The position numbers were made by a program, and so were the translations under genes. From Viola odorata (lineage: Eukaryota; Streptophyta; Magnoliopsida; Malpighiales; Violaceae): a DNA stretch of 64,000 nt. The DNA lies in the NCBI GenBank assembly GCA_963691705.1, contig OY829542.1, forward strand, positions 28,072,579 to 28,136,578, read 5' to 3'. Below, one piece after another: positions 1 to 9,640 of this stretch. Every line of letters begins with the position of its first letter. Position 1 is the first letter of the stretch. The notes under the pieces were generated by a model that saw only the letters and a list, made by a program, of their open reading frames with translations, ran no database searches and was not told the DNA's origin.

Positions 1-442
1 TACCTTCGAGTGGTGATGATCATGTGGAGGATGGGAACAATGGGAATGCAAGAGCAGTTTGTGGGTTCTCTACGGGCTGCCATGAGAAGGCTCTTCAATC
101 TCTTTCATTACAACGTAAGTTTAAGTCTCTTCGCAGCGACTTCTCCATCCTTCCGGTGGTTCCTTCCCATAGCTATTCGGATCCTTTCCTCCTTGGACTT
201 GAGAATATTGGTCGCACCTCCTCCATCACTCATTTGGCTCCTCATCTTGGTTGAGTCTCATCTTTCACTCCTTTGTCTCCCCTTCATAGCTACACGAATC
301 CGTTTTCCCAATGGGTTGAAAGGGACATGGAGTGAAGGAGAGAAATGGTAGTTCTTGTGCTTAAATCTCCATCTTCCCTTTCAGTATTTCACACTATCCA
401 TGGCATAGATTAGAGGACGAATCTCCTCAAAGGGGGATGGGA
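1..442 (+). mobile_element. 3' end of internal region of a Ty3/gypsy element
   Basis: The last stretch before the LTR at 443 reads, in one frame, as a short pol-like tail ending LEDESPQRGMG, with the stop codon at 443-445 inside the first bases of the LTR. It overlaps a purine-rich tract (about 430-442, CAAAGGGGGATGGGA) that fits a polypurine tract for plus-strand priming. The same tail-plus-purine layout recurs at 8686-8718 next to another LTR. The body of the element lies left of the window. Nothing else in 1-360 could be recognised, and its open frames give no family signature. Assignment rests on the LTR junction rather than on a protein domain. Confidence 0.5.
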
Positions 443-1072
443 TGATACGAGCGTGGATCCATACTTTGCCAACAAAAGACCTCGCGCGTGGCCTAGTGAT
501 ATGAGCGTGGACCTGTCATATCTCGGGCTCTAGTCTGCTTTCTTGACCAAGACTGCTTTCTTGACCAAGAGAGACTCAGCTACAAGGCCCTTATGTTTAA
601 AGGGTATTTTGGGGGTTTCCCATGTAATAAGCTCTTAGTATAAATAGTGAGTAATAGGCTCACTTTAGAGGTGTCTTGAATTTTGAGTGAATCTCCTCAT
701 AGACCAACCTTAGTGTAGCTTTAGGGTTTAGGGTTCTTAGAACCGTTTATCTATCTTCATGAAAACAACTGGGTTATCCTAGCAAGACTAAGGAGGGTCG
801 ACTTTGATTAAGAGATCCTTACTCTACTTTGTGACAAGGTTGCTTAAACTAGATTTAGGAGGGTTTGTCGGGTATTGTGTGTTCTATACTTGTTTTCCAT
901 TAATACATATTTGAGCTTCCTTCATATTCTGCTGCTTTATTACTCCATTATCCTCTATTATCATTCGCTTGTGCAATCCACCTTTGCTCACACCAACCTC
1001 ACAAAGGGGACTAGATCCGTGCTTCTCCATCATTTTGGCTTCATCTCTTTATTTGGTACCAAGACCATATCA
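443..1072 (+). repeat. 3' LTR (LTR A), about 630 bp
   Basis: It begins TGATACGAG right after a polypurine-like tract and ends ...CATATCA, giving TGATA/TATCA inverted ends. A TATA box (TATAAATA) lies at 639-646. It is clearly related to, but diverged from, LTR B (1850-2498): shared blocks include the stretch around 'tagggttcttagaacc', 'gattaagagatcctt' and 'ggggactagatcc'. It is therefore probably from a different copy of the same family, not the partner LTR of B. The right flank passes straight into a minus-strand RT fragment with no target duplication visible. The exact right end is uncertain by a few bases. Confidence 0.6.
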
Positions 1073-1849
1073 CTATCTCCCTATTCAAAAACTACATATT
1101 TCTTGGTGAGTTCATTGAGCGGTGCCGCTATGGTGGAAAAGTTAGGAACGAAGCGGTGGTAGAAGCTTGCAAGCCCATGGAATGACCTTACTTCACTAGC
1201 ATTTTTGGGAATCGGCCACTCACGGATGGCCTTGACCTTGTCGTCATAAACCTGGACTCCTTCTACACTCACAACAAATCCAAGGAAGTGTACACATTCC
1301 AAACAAAATTCACACTTAACAAATTTAGCATAAAGTTTGTGTGTTCGTAACGTGTCAAGTATCGTACGCAAGTGAAAAACATGCTTATCAAGAGAAGGGC
1401 TATACATAAGTATATCATCAAAATAAATAACAACATATTTACTAAAAAAATCACACAACACATAGTTTATTAATCTCATGAATGTACTAGGAGTGTTGGA
1501 AAGACCGAATGACTTCACCATCCATTCATACAAACAGTATTTGGTTTTGAAGGCGGTTTTCCATTCATCTCCTTCGTGCATGCGTATTTGGTGGTTTCCG
1601 CTCATCAGGTCTATTTTGGAATACACTCGGCTACCACTCAACTCATCTAACATGTCATCTAGGCGAGGTATCGGGTGCCGATACCTTACCATGATCTTGT
1701 TGATGGCTCGATAATCAACACACATTCTCCAAGAGACATCTTTATTGGGTACGAACAAAATAGGAACGACGCAAGGAGACATGCTCTTCTGAATGAATCC
1801 CTTGCTTAATAGCTCATCAACCTACTTTTGCAATTCCTTTGTCTCCTCG
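1073..1849 (-). pseudogene. pol: Ty3/gypsy reverse transcriptase fragment
   Basis: Reading leftwards from 1849 the frame gives a typical gypsy RT palm. It has KELQK, an in-frame stop, [13 protein letters not shown], then [21 protein letters not shown], the motif [13 protein letters not shown] (usually DLRSGYHQIR), [15 protein letters not shown], the catalytic YFDDILMYS, and the thumb/connection ending in PLNELTKK. The open part is 1081-1782. No RNase H or integrase follows, because LTR A starts at 1072. It is probably the RT half of the minus-strand element whose gag and protease lie at 9163-11,863, the two halves being separated by insertions at 1850-9162. A gap of several hundred bases between protease and RT is implied. 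That linkage is inference from strand, order and family. Confidence 0.85.
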
Positions 1850-2498
1850 TGATACGAGCTCGAGGCTCTAACTCGTATCTACGTGAAGACTTCACGGGTA
1901 GGCCGCGCAAGCCATGCGCCAAGCCCTCGCAAACTATAAAGACATCCGCGCACAAGGCGCACCAACCCTAGCATCCCATGAAGTCCCCGCGCCTAAGCCA
2001 TCCGAGGCCTTGCGCTAGCTCTCTAAGCCCATCTCTTCAAGCCGCGGTCAAGGCCATAAGTGAAGGGTAGTTTAGGGTTGTTTCTTGTAATAAATCCCAA
2101 GCTATAAATAGAAGGAGATAGCCTCTTTTATAGCTTGTCTTTGATTTTAAGTTAGTTATCTCCATCAAGACCAATTAGTTGGCTTAAGCCTTAGGGTTCT
2201 TAAAACCAGTTTTCTTTCCTCTTGTTAATCTCATCGGGTTGATCATTGCATGATCAAGTAAGTGTGAGCACGATTAAGAGATCCTTGTAAACGTTTGATT
2301 ACAAGTTTATATATTGTCTTCCATAAATTCCCATGTACAATTCCTTCACATAGTCCGCTGCCTATTACTCCCTTAAACACCTAAATATTCCGTCCATAAT
2401 CCATTATCAAGAGTTCATCAATCTCCCAAAGGAGACTAGATCCTATTGCTCCAAGAACATCTCGGCTTCATCCCTTTAAGAGAGGTCGATTGTTATCA
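1850..2498 (+). repeat. 5' LTR (LTR B), about 649 bp
   Basis: It starts TGATACGAGCT at 1850 and ends GTTATCA at 2498. A TATA box TATAAATA lies at 2103-2110. It is followed after 2 nt by a primer-binding-like sequence at 2501-2518, so it is a 5' LTR of a plus-strand element. It shares blocks with LTR A over most of its length. The left flank is the minus-strand RT fragment, so the element inserted into that older element. No target duplication can be checked because the right end of this element is not preserved. Confidence 0.65.
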
Positions 2499-2500
2499 AG

Positions 2501-2518
2501 TGGTAGTGGAGCTCCAAG
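2501..2518 (+). other. Primer-binding-site-like sequence after LTR B
   Basis: The sequence TGGTAGTGGAGCTCCAAG lies 2 nt after the LTR end. It starts with the expected TGG, but differs from the usual plant initiator-Met PBS (TGGTATCAGAGC) at three positions. The same core TGGTAGTGGAGC follows LTR C at 4957, so this variant is family-specific rather than random decay. Confidence 0.5.
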
Positions 2519-3868
2519 CTGTCTTCTAGGTTGGTAAACTCTCTCCCTACGGTTAGAATCATCTTCTCTACCGTAGCTATCCATTTTTGGCCAAATTTTT
2601 TTCCTTTTTCATACCTGTTCCTCTCTTCGGCCAAAACTGATTTTCTATCCATTTCCACGGTTCAAACACCTCCATACTTATTTTCCATGGCTTAAACATT
2701 ATTTCCTACCTTAGGAATCAATTTGTCTTCATTTGAAAATTTGGTGTTCTTGACATATTTTGTCTTTTAGTGTGCTGATTTTGAAGAAACACAATTGCTG
2801 AATTGATTTATGTTTTTGGTGCATCTAAGTGATGAATTTGCATCTTGTTTAATTGTGAATGCTTGCTGATTTGGAGCTTCCTATGATGAGCCATGAGAGC
2901 CATGTGGACTTGCTTGTTTGTTAGCTAGTTTCCATCTTTTTTGGGCTCTTCTCCTAGCCAGCCACATCATCTCTTTTGTGAGCCAAGTATTTGCACTCAT
3001 TATGAGCCAAGCATTTCAGCTTGCTCACTAATCTTCTTGCCTCACATAGTCGGCCCTAGGTGGCATCCGTATATACATTTTGCTTGTCATACACAGCCAC
3101 ATCACTTGCATTGTCATCCACACAAAACATGACACATCACTTTGACTTGCCACATCACACTTTTTGGCATTTAGTGATAAAAAATTTCAATTGCAAAACT
3201 ACTTGTCTTTCACTTCATCTTTCAAGAATACATGTCATACAAGTGAGATCTCTTCACTCATTGCAAAAAATGAAAAGAAAAGAGAAAGGAACTAAAAGAA
3301 AGATCAAATAAATAAAAAAAAGTGATCAAGTTCCTACATTTAAAAAAAAAAGAAAAAAAGAAGAAGTAATTGAGTCATAAGCAAGAGACTACTTGTGTAT
3401 GTGCAATTGAAGTGAATCATATTGCTTTTATAGTGTCTTTGTGGAAGAACATAAGTTCGACATTCATTTTGCATTTTCATTTTGTGCTTTTTCATTTTTG
3501 CTTCTTTCATTTTCTTCTTGAGTTGTTCTTTGAGCTAGCCTTTTCCTTTTTGTGTCTTGAGTTTTCGTGCCTTGTTTCCTACATCATTCTACTCTAGGTC
3601 ATTGGTGTTCAAAGCATTAAATCCTTGAACATCAATTCGGCATTCTCTACCTTTCCTTCTAAGCTTGTTTTCTTTGCACTCCTTGTACTGTTTTGAGTCT
3701 TAGAGTCTTGTGCTAAGCTTAATTACTTGGTTTTCATTGGAGATAGGAGTGGGTGAGTTAGTGAGCATATTAGAGTGATTGTGCTAAACACGAGAGCCCA
3801 AACACGTGAGGGAGTGACTAACTTTTTTTGTATAAATTGTGTTTGTTCCTTTTGTAGGTATGTTAATT
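2519..3868 (+). other. Untranslated leader of the LTR B element
   Basis: There is no supported coding sequence. It is AT-rich with low-complexity A and T tracts (3270-3370, 3470-3560). The last part, about 3600-3868, is homologous to the reverse complement of about 11,864-12,120, the leader of the minus-strand gypsy element. Both contain 'gagtcttagagtc', a 'gtgagggag' block and an 'aggta' stretch just before the gag ATG. This shows the two elements belong to one family. Confidence 0.45.
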
Positions 3869-3981
3869 ATGGCTAATGATAATTCTCCTAAGAGAGATGG
3901 GTCTGAGGAGTCTTCCACCCTCAATCCAGCCATGGCCAGTCTCACGGTCCAAATGGCTGATTGGCAACGCCGATGGGATAA
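3869..3981 (+). pseudogene. gag: Gag N-terminus, truncated
   Basis: The start at 3869 gives MANDNSPKRDGSEESSTLNP followed by MASLTVQMADWQRR. This matches the N-terminus of the minus-strand gag at 11,863 (SSPLNPTMASITVQIGE), so the ATG choice is supported by a second copy. The frame is cut at 3981 by LTR C of the next element. Only about 37 residues remain, all from the acidic N-terminal region upstream of the gag core. Confidence 0.6.
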
Positions 3982-4954
3982 TGATACGATCCCAAGATAT
4001 ATCACGCGACTACATGGACAAAAGCGTCAAGACATGATGGAGAAGATGGAGTCCGATCATGGATCAGAAAGGCTTCATTGAAACCTCTATGTGTTTTGCT
4101 TACTGTGTCCAAATTTCAAGATGTTTGGATGAGTGGAGCATCCAAAAGATCAAGCCAATATTCTCGTTGACAGTAGTCCTACGTAGACAAGGATTCCAAG
4201 ATACATCAGGAAAATTCGTCCGAACCTAGCCGGCGCTGTAGAAGTCGAAATTGTGTGATCGACCAAGTTTTCAAAATTTCTGGATGTTAGCTTTCGTTTG
4301 GGACAAGTTTCAGCCCATTTTGCCCAGTTGTTTGAAAGTTATAGAAGTCGACCTTATGGTGCGCAGTGTGTACGCTTGACAACATACGACTTGAGGTTTC
4401 GGCCCAAACCTTTGCCCGATGATGAACTCGACATGGACTGCTGGAATGTATTTAAATATATTTATATTTACTTTAATTAGTTAATTAGTTAATTGGTTAA
4501 TCGATTAATTAGTTAATTAAGTTAATTTCCTTAATTAGAACTCCTACTTCTATTCCTATTAGGGTTTGCTTGTAAACTCTTTATAAGGAGCCATTTAGCT
4601 CCATTATTGAGTTGGCTATTATTTTGATAAATTAAGACTTTGTTCTTTCAAACCTCTGCCCCATTGTTCAAGTGATCAACCTTGTTCCTTCTCAAGTCCG
4701 CAATACTCGAGTCATCAATAAGTAAAACCGAAATTGCATCCTACTTGTTCGTCTGCCCTAGGTTGATATCCACAAGAGATATAGGCTTAGTGATTCGACA
4801 AGGATCCTCCCTTGTTCGGACTTAGGTTGGCTGGTGCTTAGCGATCAGCAGGCTTACATTGTCTAAGTGAGTTATCTTCTTCCGCATCGAAATCCATCTT
4901 TGAGCAACGATCAGAATTACGTGTTATACATCCTAAGCAACTAGGATTGTATCA
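3982..4954 (+). repeat. 5' LTR (LTR C), about 973 bp
   Basis: It starts TGATACGATCCC and ends GATTGTATCA (TGATAC/GTATCA inverted ends). A TATA-like TTATAAGG lies near 4581. It is followed by a primer-binding-like sequence at 4957. It pairs with the truncated LTR D at 8719: both contain 'ggacaaaagcgtcaagacatgatgg' type blocks and 'agttatagaagtcgac' in the same order. A run of TTAATTAG repeats occupies about 4468-4530. The LTR sits inside the gag of the LTR B element, so it is the younger insertion. Confidence 0.75.
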
Positions 4955-4956
4955 GT

Positions 4957-4974
4957 TGGTAGTGGAGCTTAAAA
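4957..4974 (+). other. Primer-binding-site-like sequence after LTR C
   Basis: TGGTAGTGGAGCTTAAAA starts 2 nt after the LTR end. The first 12 nt are identical to the site after LTR B, with the same three differences from the initiator-Met PBS. Confidence 0.5.
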
Positions 4975-5839
4975 AGATTGGTAAGTATCATTAATTGTGT
5001 TCAAGTTTTCATTGCTGAAATCGGTTTCTTCTTCTACTCCATTCTAAAACCGATTTCCTTGAGTGCTTGGTTCGTTACTTGAATACAATTGGTTGTGTTT
5101 TTAGTCCAGTTTGTTGTGTTGAAATTAGCTAAATTACTTGCGTTTTCTACCAACAAAGAGGTCACGAAATACAAAAGAAAATCTGTGCAGATTCAGTTAT
5201 CAAAATTAAATTTTAATATATAGCTACTGAAGTCCATTTTGAGTTAAAAAAGGATCCGTTGGAAAGCTGTGTTTGTTGTACGTTCGAATAAAAAAGAATC
5301 AGTCGATTCGGAGTCCGGAGTAAAAAACTGTGATCGAAACACTAAACTGTGTTCATAGTAAAAAAAAAAGTAACAAAAGAGAAACAAAGGAATTCGATTC
5401 TGCAAATAAAAAAAATATAGAAGTATTTGTGCCACAAAAGTTAGATTTAGCAAGGAAGCGAGTTGAAGCGCAATTGGATATTAAAATCAGAATTGAAAAA
5501 TTAGATTTGTTAAGTCCTTTCACGTCAATTGAGCTTTCTTTGATTCCTTGAAATTGCCTTCTACTCTACTTGCTATTTGTTTAATTGGTTGTTCTTGCAA
5601 TTACTCAAATATCAAGTGTCACTATTCTTTTCAGTGCTAGTTGTCTTTGAGAGTCTTCTTGGAAGCCTTTTTCTTGAACTCTTGAGTCTCACTAACACTT
5701 GAACAATTGCAGGGATTTTTGAGTGAATTTTGTGAGAGCATTAGAGAGATTAAACACGAGAGTAAATATGTAAGGGAGTGCTAGGATTAGTGCAATTTTA
5801 TGCTTCTTTTTCGTGTTGTGACTTTCAGGAAAAATTTAG
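4975..5839 (+). other. Untranslated leader of the LTR C/D element
   Basis: No convincing gene is seen. The stretch is AT-rich. Near its end it carries the same 'gagagcattagagagattaaacacgag...gtaagggagtg' pattern that precedes gag in the neighbouring gypsy copies, and then the ATG at 5840. The frame open at 5330-5551 has no recognisable domain and is treated as chance. Confidence 0.4.
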
Positions 5840-8527
5840 ATGGCTCAAGAAGGAGGACAGCAAGATGTAGTGGCCATGCTCACGACTCTCACCGAACAAA
5901 TAAGAGTGAGGGACGAAAGGCAAGCGGCTACAAGTGCTGAAGTAGCCACAAAGCTTGTGACCCTTGCACCACAAAACCCTAAGGGCGAGCCCTATATGCG
6001 CGCAGCAGCAACCAAGCGCCAAAAACCTTGCACACCATGTTTCGAAGAGCATGAACATGCTAAAATGCTTTGTATTGCGCATCCTTTGAGTGTACAAGGA
6101 AGGACAAAAGTGAATGAGAAGGAGCGATGAGAGGACTTATTCCACACTTTTTGCAACATTGCAGAAAGGGCGTGTGTATTTACTATTGACAAGGAGAGTC
6201 GCGCGAGTTATGTGAGCACTTTAGTAGTGCACAAGTTGAATCTTCCCATGTCGACGCATCCGAAGCCATATCTTTTGAAATGGATGGCAGATGGGAACGA
6301 AATAAAGGTGACTAAACAAGTCTTAGTGAGTTTCTCCATTGGAAAGTACAAGGATGAGATCCTTTGTGATGTCGTCCCTATGCAAGCGAGTCACATATTA
6401 CTTGGAAGACCATGGAAGCTTGATAGAGAGGTGAATCAGAGGAGGAGAACCCGTTACAAGTTAGTGAAGGATGGGAGGAAATTCACCTTAGCTCCTTTGA
6501 CACCAACTGAAGTCGTTAAGCATCAACAAAGGCTTGTTAAGGCCTATGCCGAGTTTGAGATCCAAACAAAAATAGATAAGAGAAAAAGAGGAGAGTTGAA
6601 TGCTGAAAAGAAAGAGAGAAATAATGAGGAAAACAACCCCCATGAAAAGAGTGAGCATGGGAAAAGAGATGAAATAAAAAACAGCCCCCATGAAAATAGC
6701 GAGCATGGGAAAAGAGATGAGAGTTTAAAGCACTTGCATGAAAATAAAGAGCATTCAGAGAGTGGCATCATTAAAAAAGGAGAGATGTGTGTTTATGCCA
6801 AGAGAGAACAAGTGAGGGATGCATTACATGTGCAAAAAATCTGTTTTGGCGTAAGCCACCAAAAACTGAATTTTTGGCCATTGCGCTTAGATTTTCCTAA
6901 CCCTAATCCGATTGTTTTCCCTTCTATTATTATTTCACCTAATGTGCAGAACAAGAGAAGATTTTTGGCAGAAGAGAAGCCTCTTACCTTACCACCAAGA
7001 AGAGGGAAAGAACCTTGTGCATCCATGGTTCCTATTTCGGCTATCCCTAACTGAAAGGGTATGGTATGGCTCTCTTCCCTAAGGAGCGATTTGTGTGAGT
7101 ATATAAACATCATTAATTTTTATGCTTCTGGTTCTAAAATTAATTTAAATGACGATGATTATATGCAAGCACCGAAGGTCAAGTCATATGCCTTTGAAAG
7201 TTACTCGCGAAAGCGAAAACAGTTTGGTATGTTGGCTAGACCGAGAGACATGGATTGTGTTATCTCTAACACAAATTTAATTGAATTCTCACATATTTTT
7301 ACATTAGATAACTATTCTTCCATGTGTGAATTTCATGAAAATTTTGTGTTTAAGTCGACAGGACTTGGAGGAGCTCTTTTCAGACGCAATCGCTTATATC
7401 GGTCACATGATCTTTTGTGAAATTTTGATGAGCATGATGTGTTTGATGATTGTTTGATGAGCTGTTGTGATTTAATTAATATTACTGGTTTAATTTATAG
7501 GAATTATATGTCTTCACATGATGTTCCTTTGATTCTTATTGGTAGTATTGATAAAAAGTCACTTAGTGAAAAATCGCTTGAGGTTACACCTAGGGTTAAT
7601 CTTTATGCTAATGATTCTAATTTTTGTGAAGTCTATAAAGATTATTTATTTGACACAAAATCTATGTTTTGTATGCATAAAGGATATCATAGCAAGCATG
7701 AGTGCTTAATTTGGTTGTGTAGTTCGTTATACAATTTGACTGTGTATTGGTAATATGATGCTGGTTTGATACATCAATATAGCACAACTATTAGTAACAT
7801 ATTCTTTAAGGATGTTATGCTTTCACATGTTGTTCCTTGGAGTATTGTTAGTAATCACAGGGAGGAGTCACTTAGCGACTCATGGATGGCATTTTGGAGA
7901 AGGCCGAGCACGAAGATGCTAATTGAGACATCTTGTCAACGACAATTCGTAGTTTCAAGCAATGTCGATCCATAGGCACTTGAGTCCTCATGGAATGTTT
8001 CAGTTTGTAAGATGTTTACATAGAAGCAATGCTTTCAATTTATTTTATTTACTTACTTCCTTTCGGTACATGCTATTGTTTTGGGATTATTGCTTAAACT
8101 CATATATGGTTTCATTCATATAACATTATTCGGTTTAATGTTACTTCCTTTGAGTATATTGTTTAGTATAAGTGGTAGCAAAGAGATCGAAGTAATGCGG
8201 ACAACCTATGGACAAGCCAAGTGTTATGGTGCACGCTTGAGTGTCAAGATGGCAACTTTGGAAAACTATGGAATGATGAGTGGATCCTTCAAGATAGGAG
8301 CTTGGGTTTGGCAGCGCTTACGCTGGAGACGGTCCCTAAACCAAGTTCAAGCAAGAGTAGCCGTTTGGAGCAATAATCTTACTCGACGCATTGACATGTT
8401 TAGAGACGTTGCTGCCAAGTTGAATTTACAAGGTTGGTATGGTTTGATTTGTGCTTCCTTTGATATTACTAACTTAAGGTATTGTGGTGCAGGTCTAGGT
8501 ACAGATTCGAGGTCGAATCTTTTTTAA
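5840..8527 (+). pseudogene. Single decayed polyprotein frame of a non-autonomous gypsy element
   Basis: One frame runs 896 codons with about six in-frame stops (6128, 7052, 7418, 7751, 7973 and one near 8029) and no frameshift. That is far fewer stops than chance allows in AT-rich DNA. Residues 1-55 (MAQEGGQQDVVAMLTTLTEQ...) look like a gag N-terminus. About 6135-6500 aligns with the neighbouring gypsy protease (LVVHKLNLP, SFSIGKYKDEILCDVVPM, HILLGRPWKLDRE), but the catalytic DNG is replaced by DKES. About 6540-6780 is a Lys/Glu/His-rich repeat region with repeated NSPHENSEHGKRDE-like blocks. The rest (7055-8527) matches no family I know. No zinc knuckle, RT, RNase H or integrase is present. 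It ends GTDSRSNLF just before a polypurine-like tract. Confidence 0.55.
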
Positions 8528-8718
8528 GGGAGAGGGAATGATGTGAATCCTCACACATACCTTAGCATATCAAGCGTCTTACCCTTGAAGCGCAAGAGAT
8601 GGCAACTAAGTAAGCACAAGAGATGGCGAGTATGTTTGGAGCATATAATTGTGAAGCTTTTGTGGGCAGATTATGTTGAGCAAGATTCGAGGATGAATCT
8701 TTCCGTAGAGGGAGGGAA
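8505..8718 (+). repeat. Duplicated element tail with two polypurine-like tracts
   Basis: The sequence 'agattcgagg...gaatctt' followed by a purine tract and then TGATRTGA occurs twice, at about 8505-8545 (AAGGGAGAGGGAA) and at about 8682-8722 (AGAGGGAGGGAA). The second abuts LTR D and is the likely polypurine tract in use. The first is followed by TGATGTGAATCC, which resembles an LTR start but does not continue as one. The 180-bp spacer carries no recognisable gene. Confidence 0.5.
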
Positions 8719-9162
8719 TGATATGATCCCAAGATGTATCACGCAACTACATGGACAAAAGCGTCAAGACATGATGGAGCAGATGGAGTCCGATCAGGGA
8801 TCAAAAATGCTTTATGGAAACCTCTATGTGTTGTTCTTACTGTATCCAAATTTCAGGACGTTTGGATGAGTGGAGCATCCAAAAGATCAAGCTAACATTC
8901 TCGTTGATATTAGTCCTACGCAGAAAAGGATTCCTAGACGCATCAGGCAAATTCGTCCAAACCTAGCTAGCACTGTACAAGTCCAAATCGTGTGATAGAA
9001 CACGTTTTGGAAACATCTGGATGTTAGCTTTCATTTGGGATAAGTTTCAGCCTATTTGTCCCAGTGGTTTGAAAGTTATAGAAGTCGACATTATGGTGCG
9101 CAGTGTGTACGTGAGACAACATACAACTTGAGGTTTTGGCCTAAACCTTGGCCTGATGATGA
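8719..9162 (+). repeat. 3' LTR (LTR D), truncated
   Basis: It begins TGATATGATCCC after a purine tract and follows LTR C closely for about 440 bp, up to the 'cctgatgatga' block. It then switches to the coding sequence of the minus-strand protease. More than half of the LTR is missing, so no target duplication can be read. It is the 3' partner of LTR C by position and similarity. Confidence 0.7.
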
Positions 9163-9640
9163 TGAAGAGGTGGGGTAATGAACTTGCCGCCAAGGTGTTC
9201 TAGCTTGTAAGTGTTGCGAAAACCATCATGAATGGCCTTCCGCTCGAATTGCCATGGTCTGCCAAGAAGGAGATGGCTAGAGTGCATCGGTGCCACATCA
9301 CATAAGCGCTCATCCATGTACTTTCCAATCGGGAGTGGAATGAGGACTTGCCACTTGACCTTAACTGAACTCCCATCATTGAACCAGTTCAAGGAATAAG
9401 GCCGAGGGTGTTTGGAGGTGGGGAGACCCAAGGAGTGCACAAGGAGAGTGTTGGCCACATCCGCACAACTCCCATTGTCCACAATGATGGAGATTACCAT
9501 TCCATTCGAAATCCCACGAGTATGGAACAAGTTCTCTCGCTGTTCAAGGATTTTATCATCTTCCTTTACTGCCAAACTTAACGTGCGCCTCACAACTAGG
9601 CATGTTGGCACATCTACATAGGCATATCCAGCCTCCTCTT
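9163..9640 (-). pseudogene. pol: Gypsy aspartic protease domain
   Basis: The frame running left from about 9611 contains the active-site motif IIVDNGSCADV, then VHSLGLPTSKHPRPYSLNW, LIPLPIGKYMDERLCDV and the flap-side motif HLLLGRPWQFERK. It ends GGKFITPPL, where LTR D begins. The family is the retropepsin-like protease of gypsy elements, which cleaves the gag-pol polyprotein. The frame lies directly downstream of the gag and zinc knuckle of the same element, with a stop near 9640. It is cut before RT. The matching RT is probably the fragment at 1073-1849. Confidence 0.8.

Noticed and set aside
10..351. Possible gene of 113 codons at the window start
   Set aside because: Two overlapping frames of similar length, no recognisable domain, and the position is in the 3' internal part of a gypsy element.
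2501..2518. Initiator-Met primer binding site
   Set aside because: Only TGGTA...GAGC is shared with the standard site. Three central positions differ in both copies, so the tRNA was left open.
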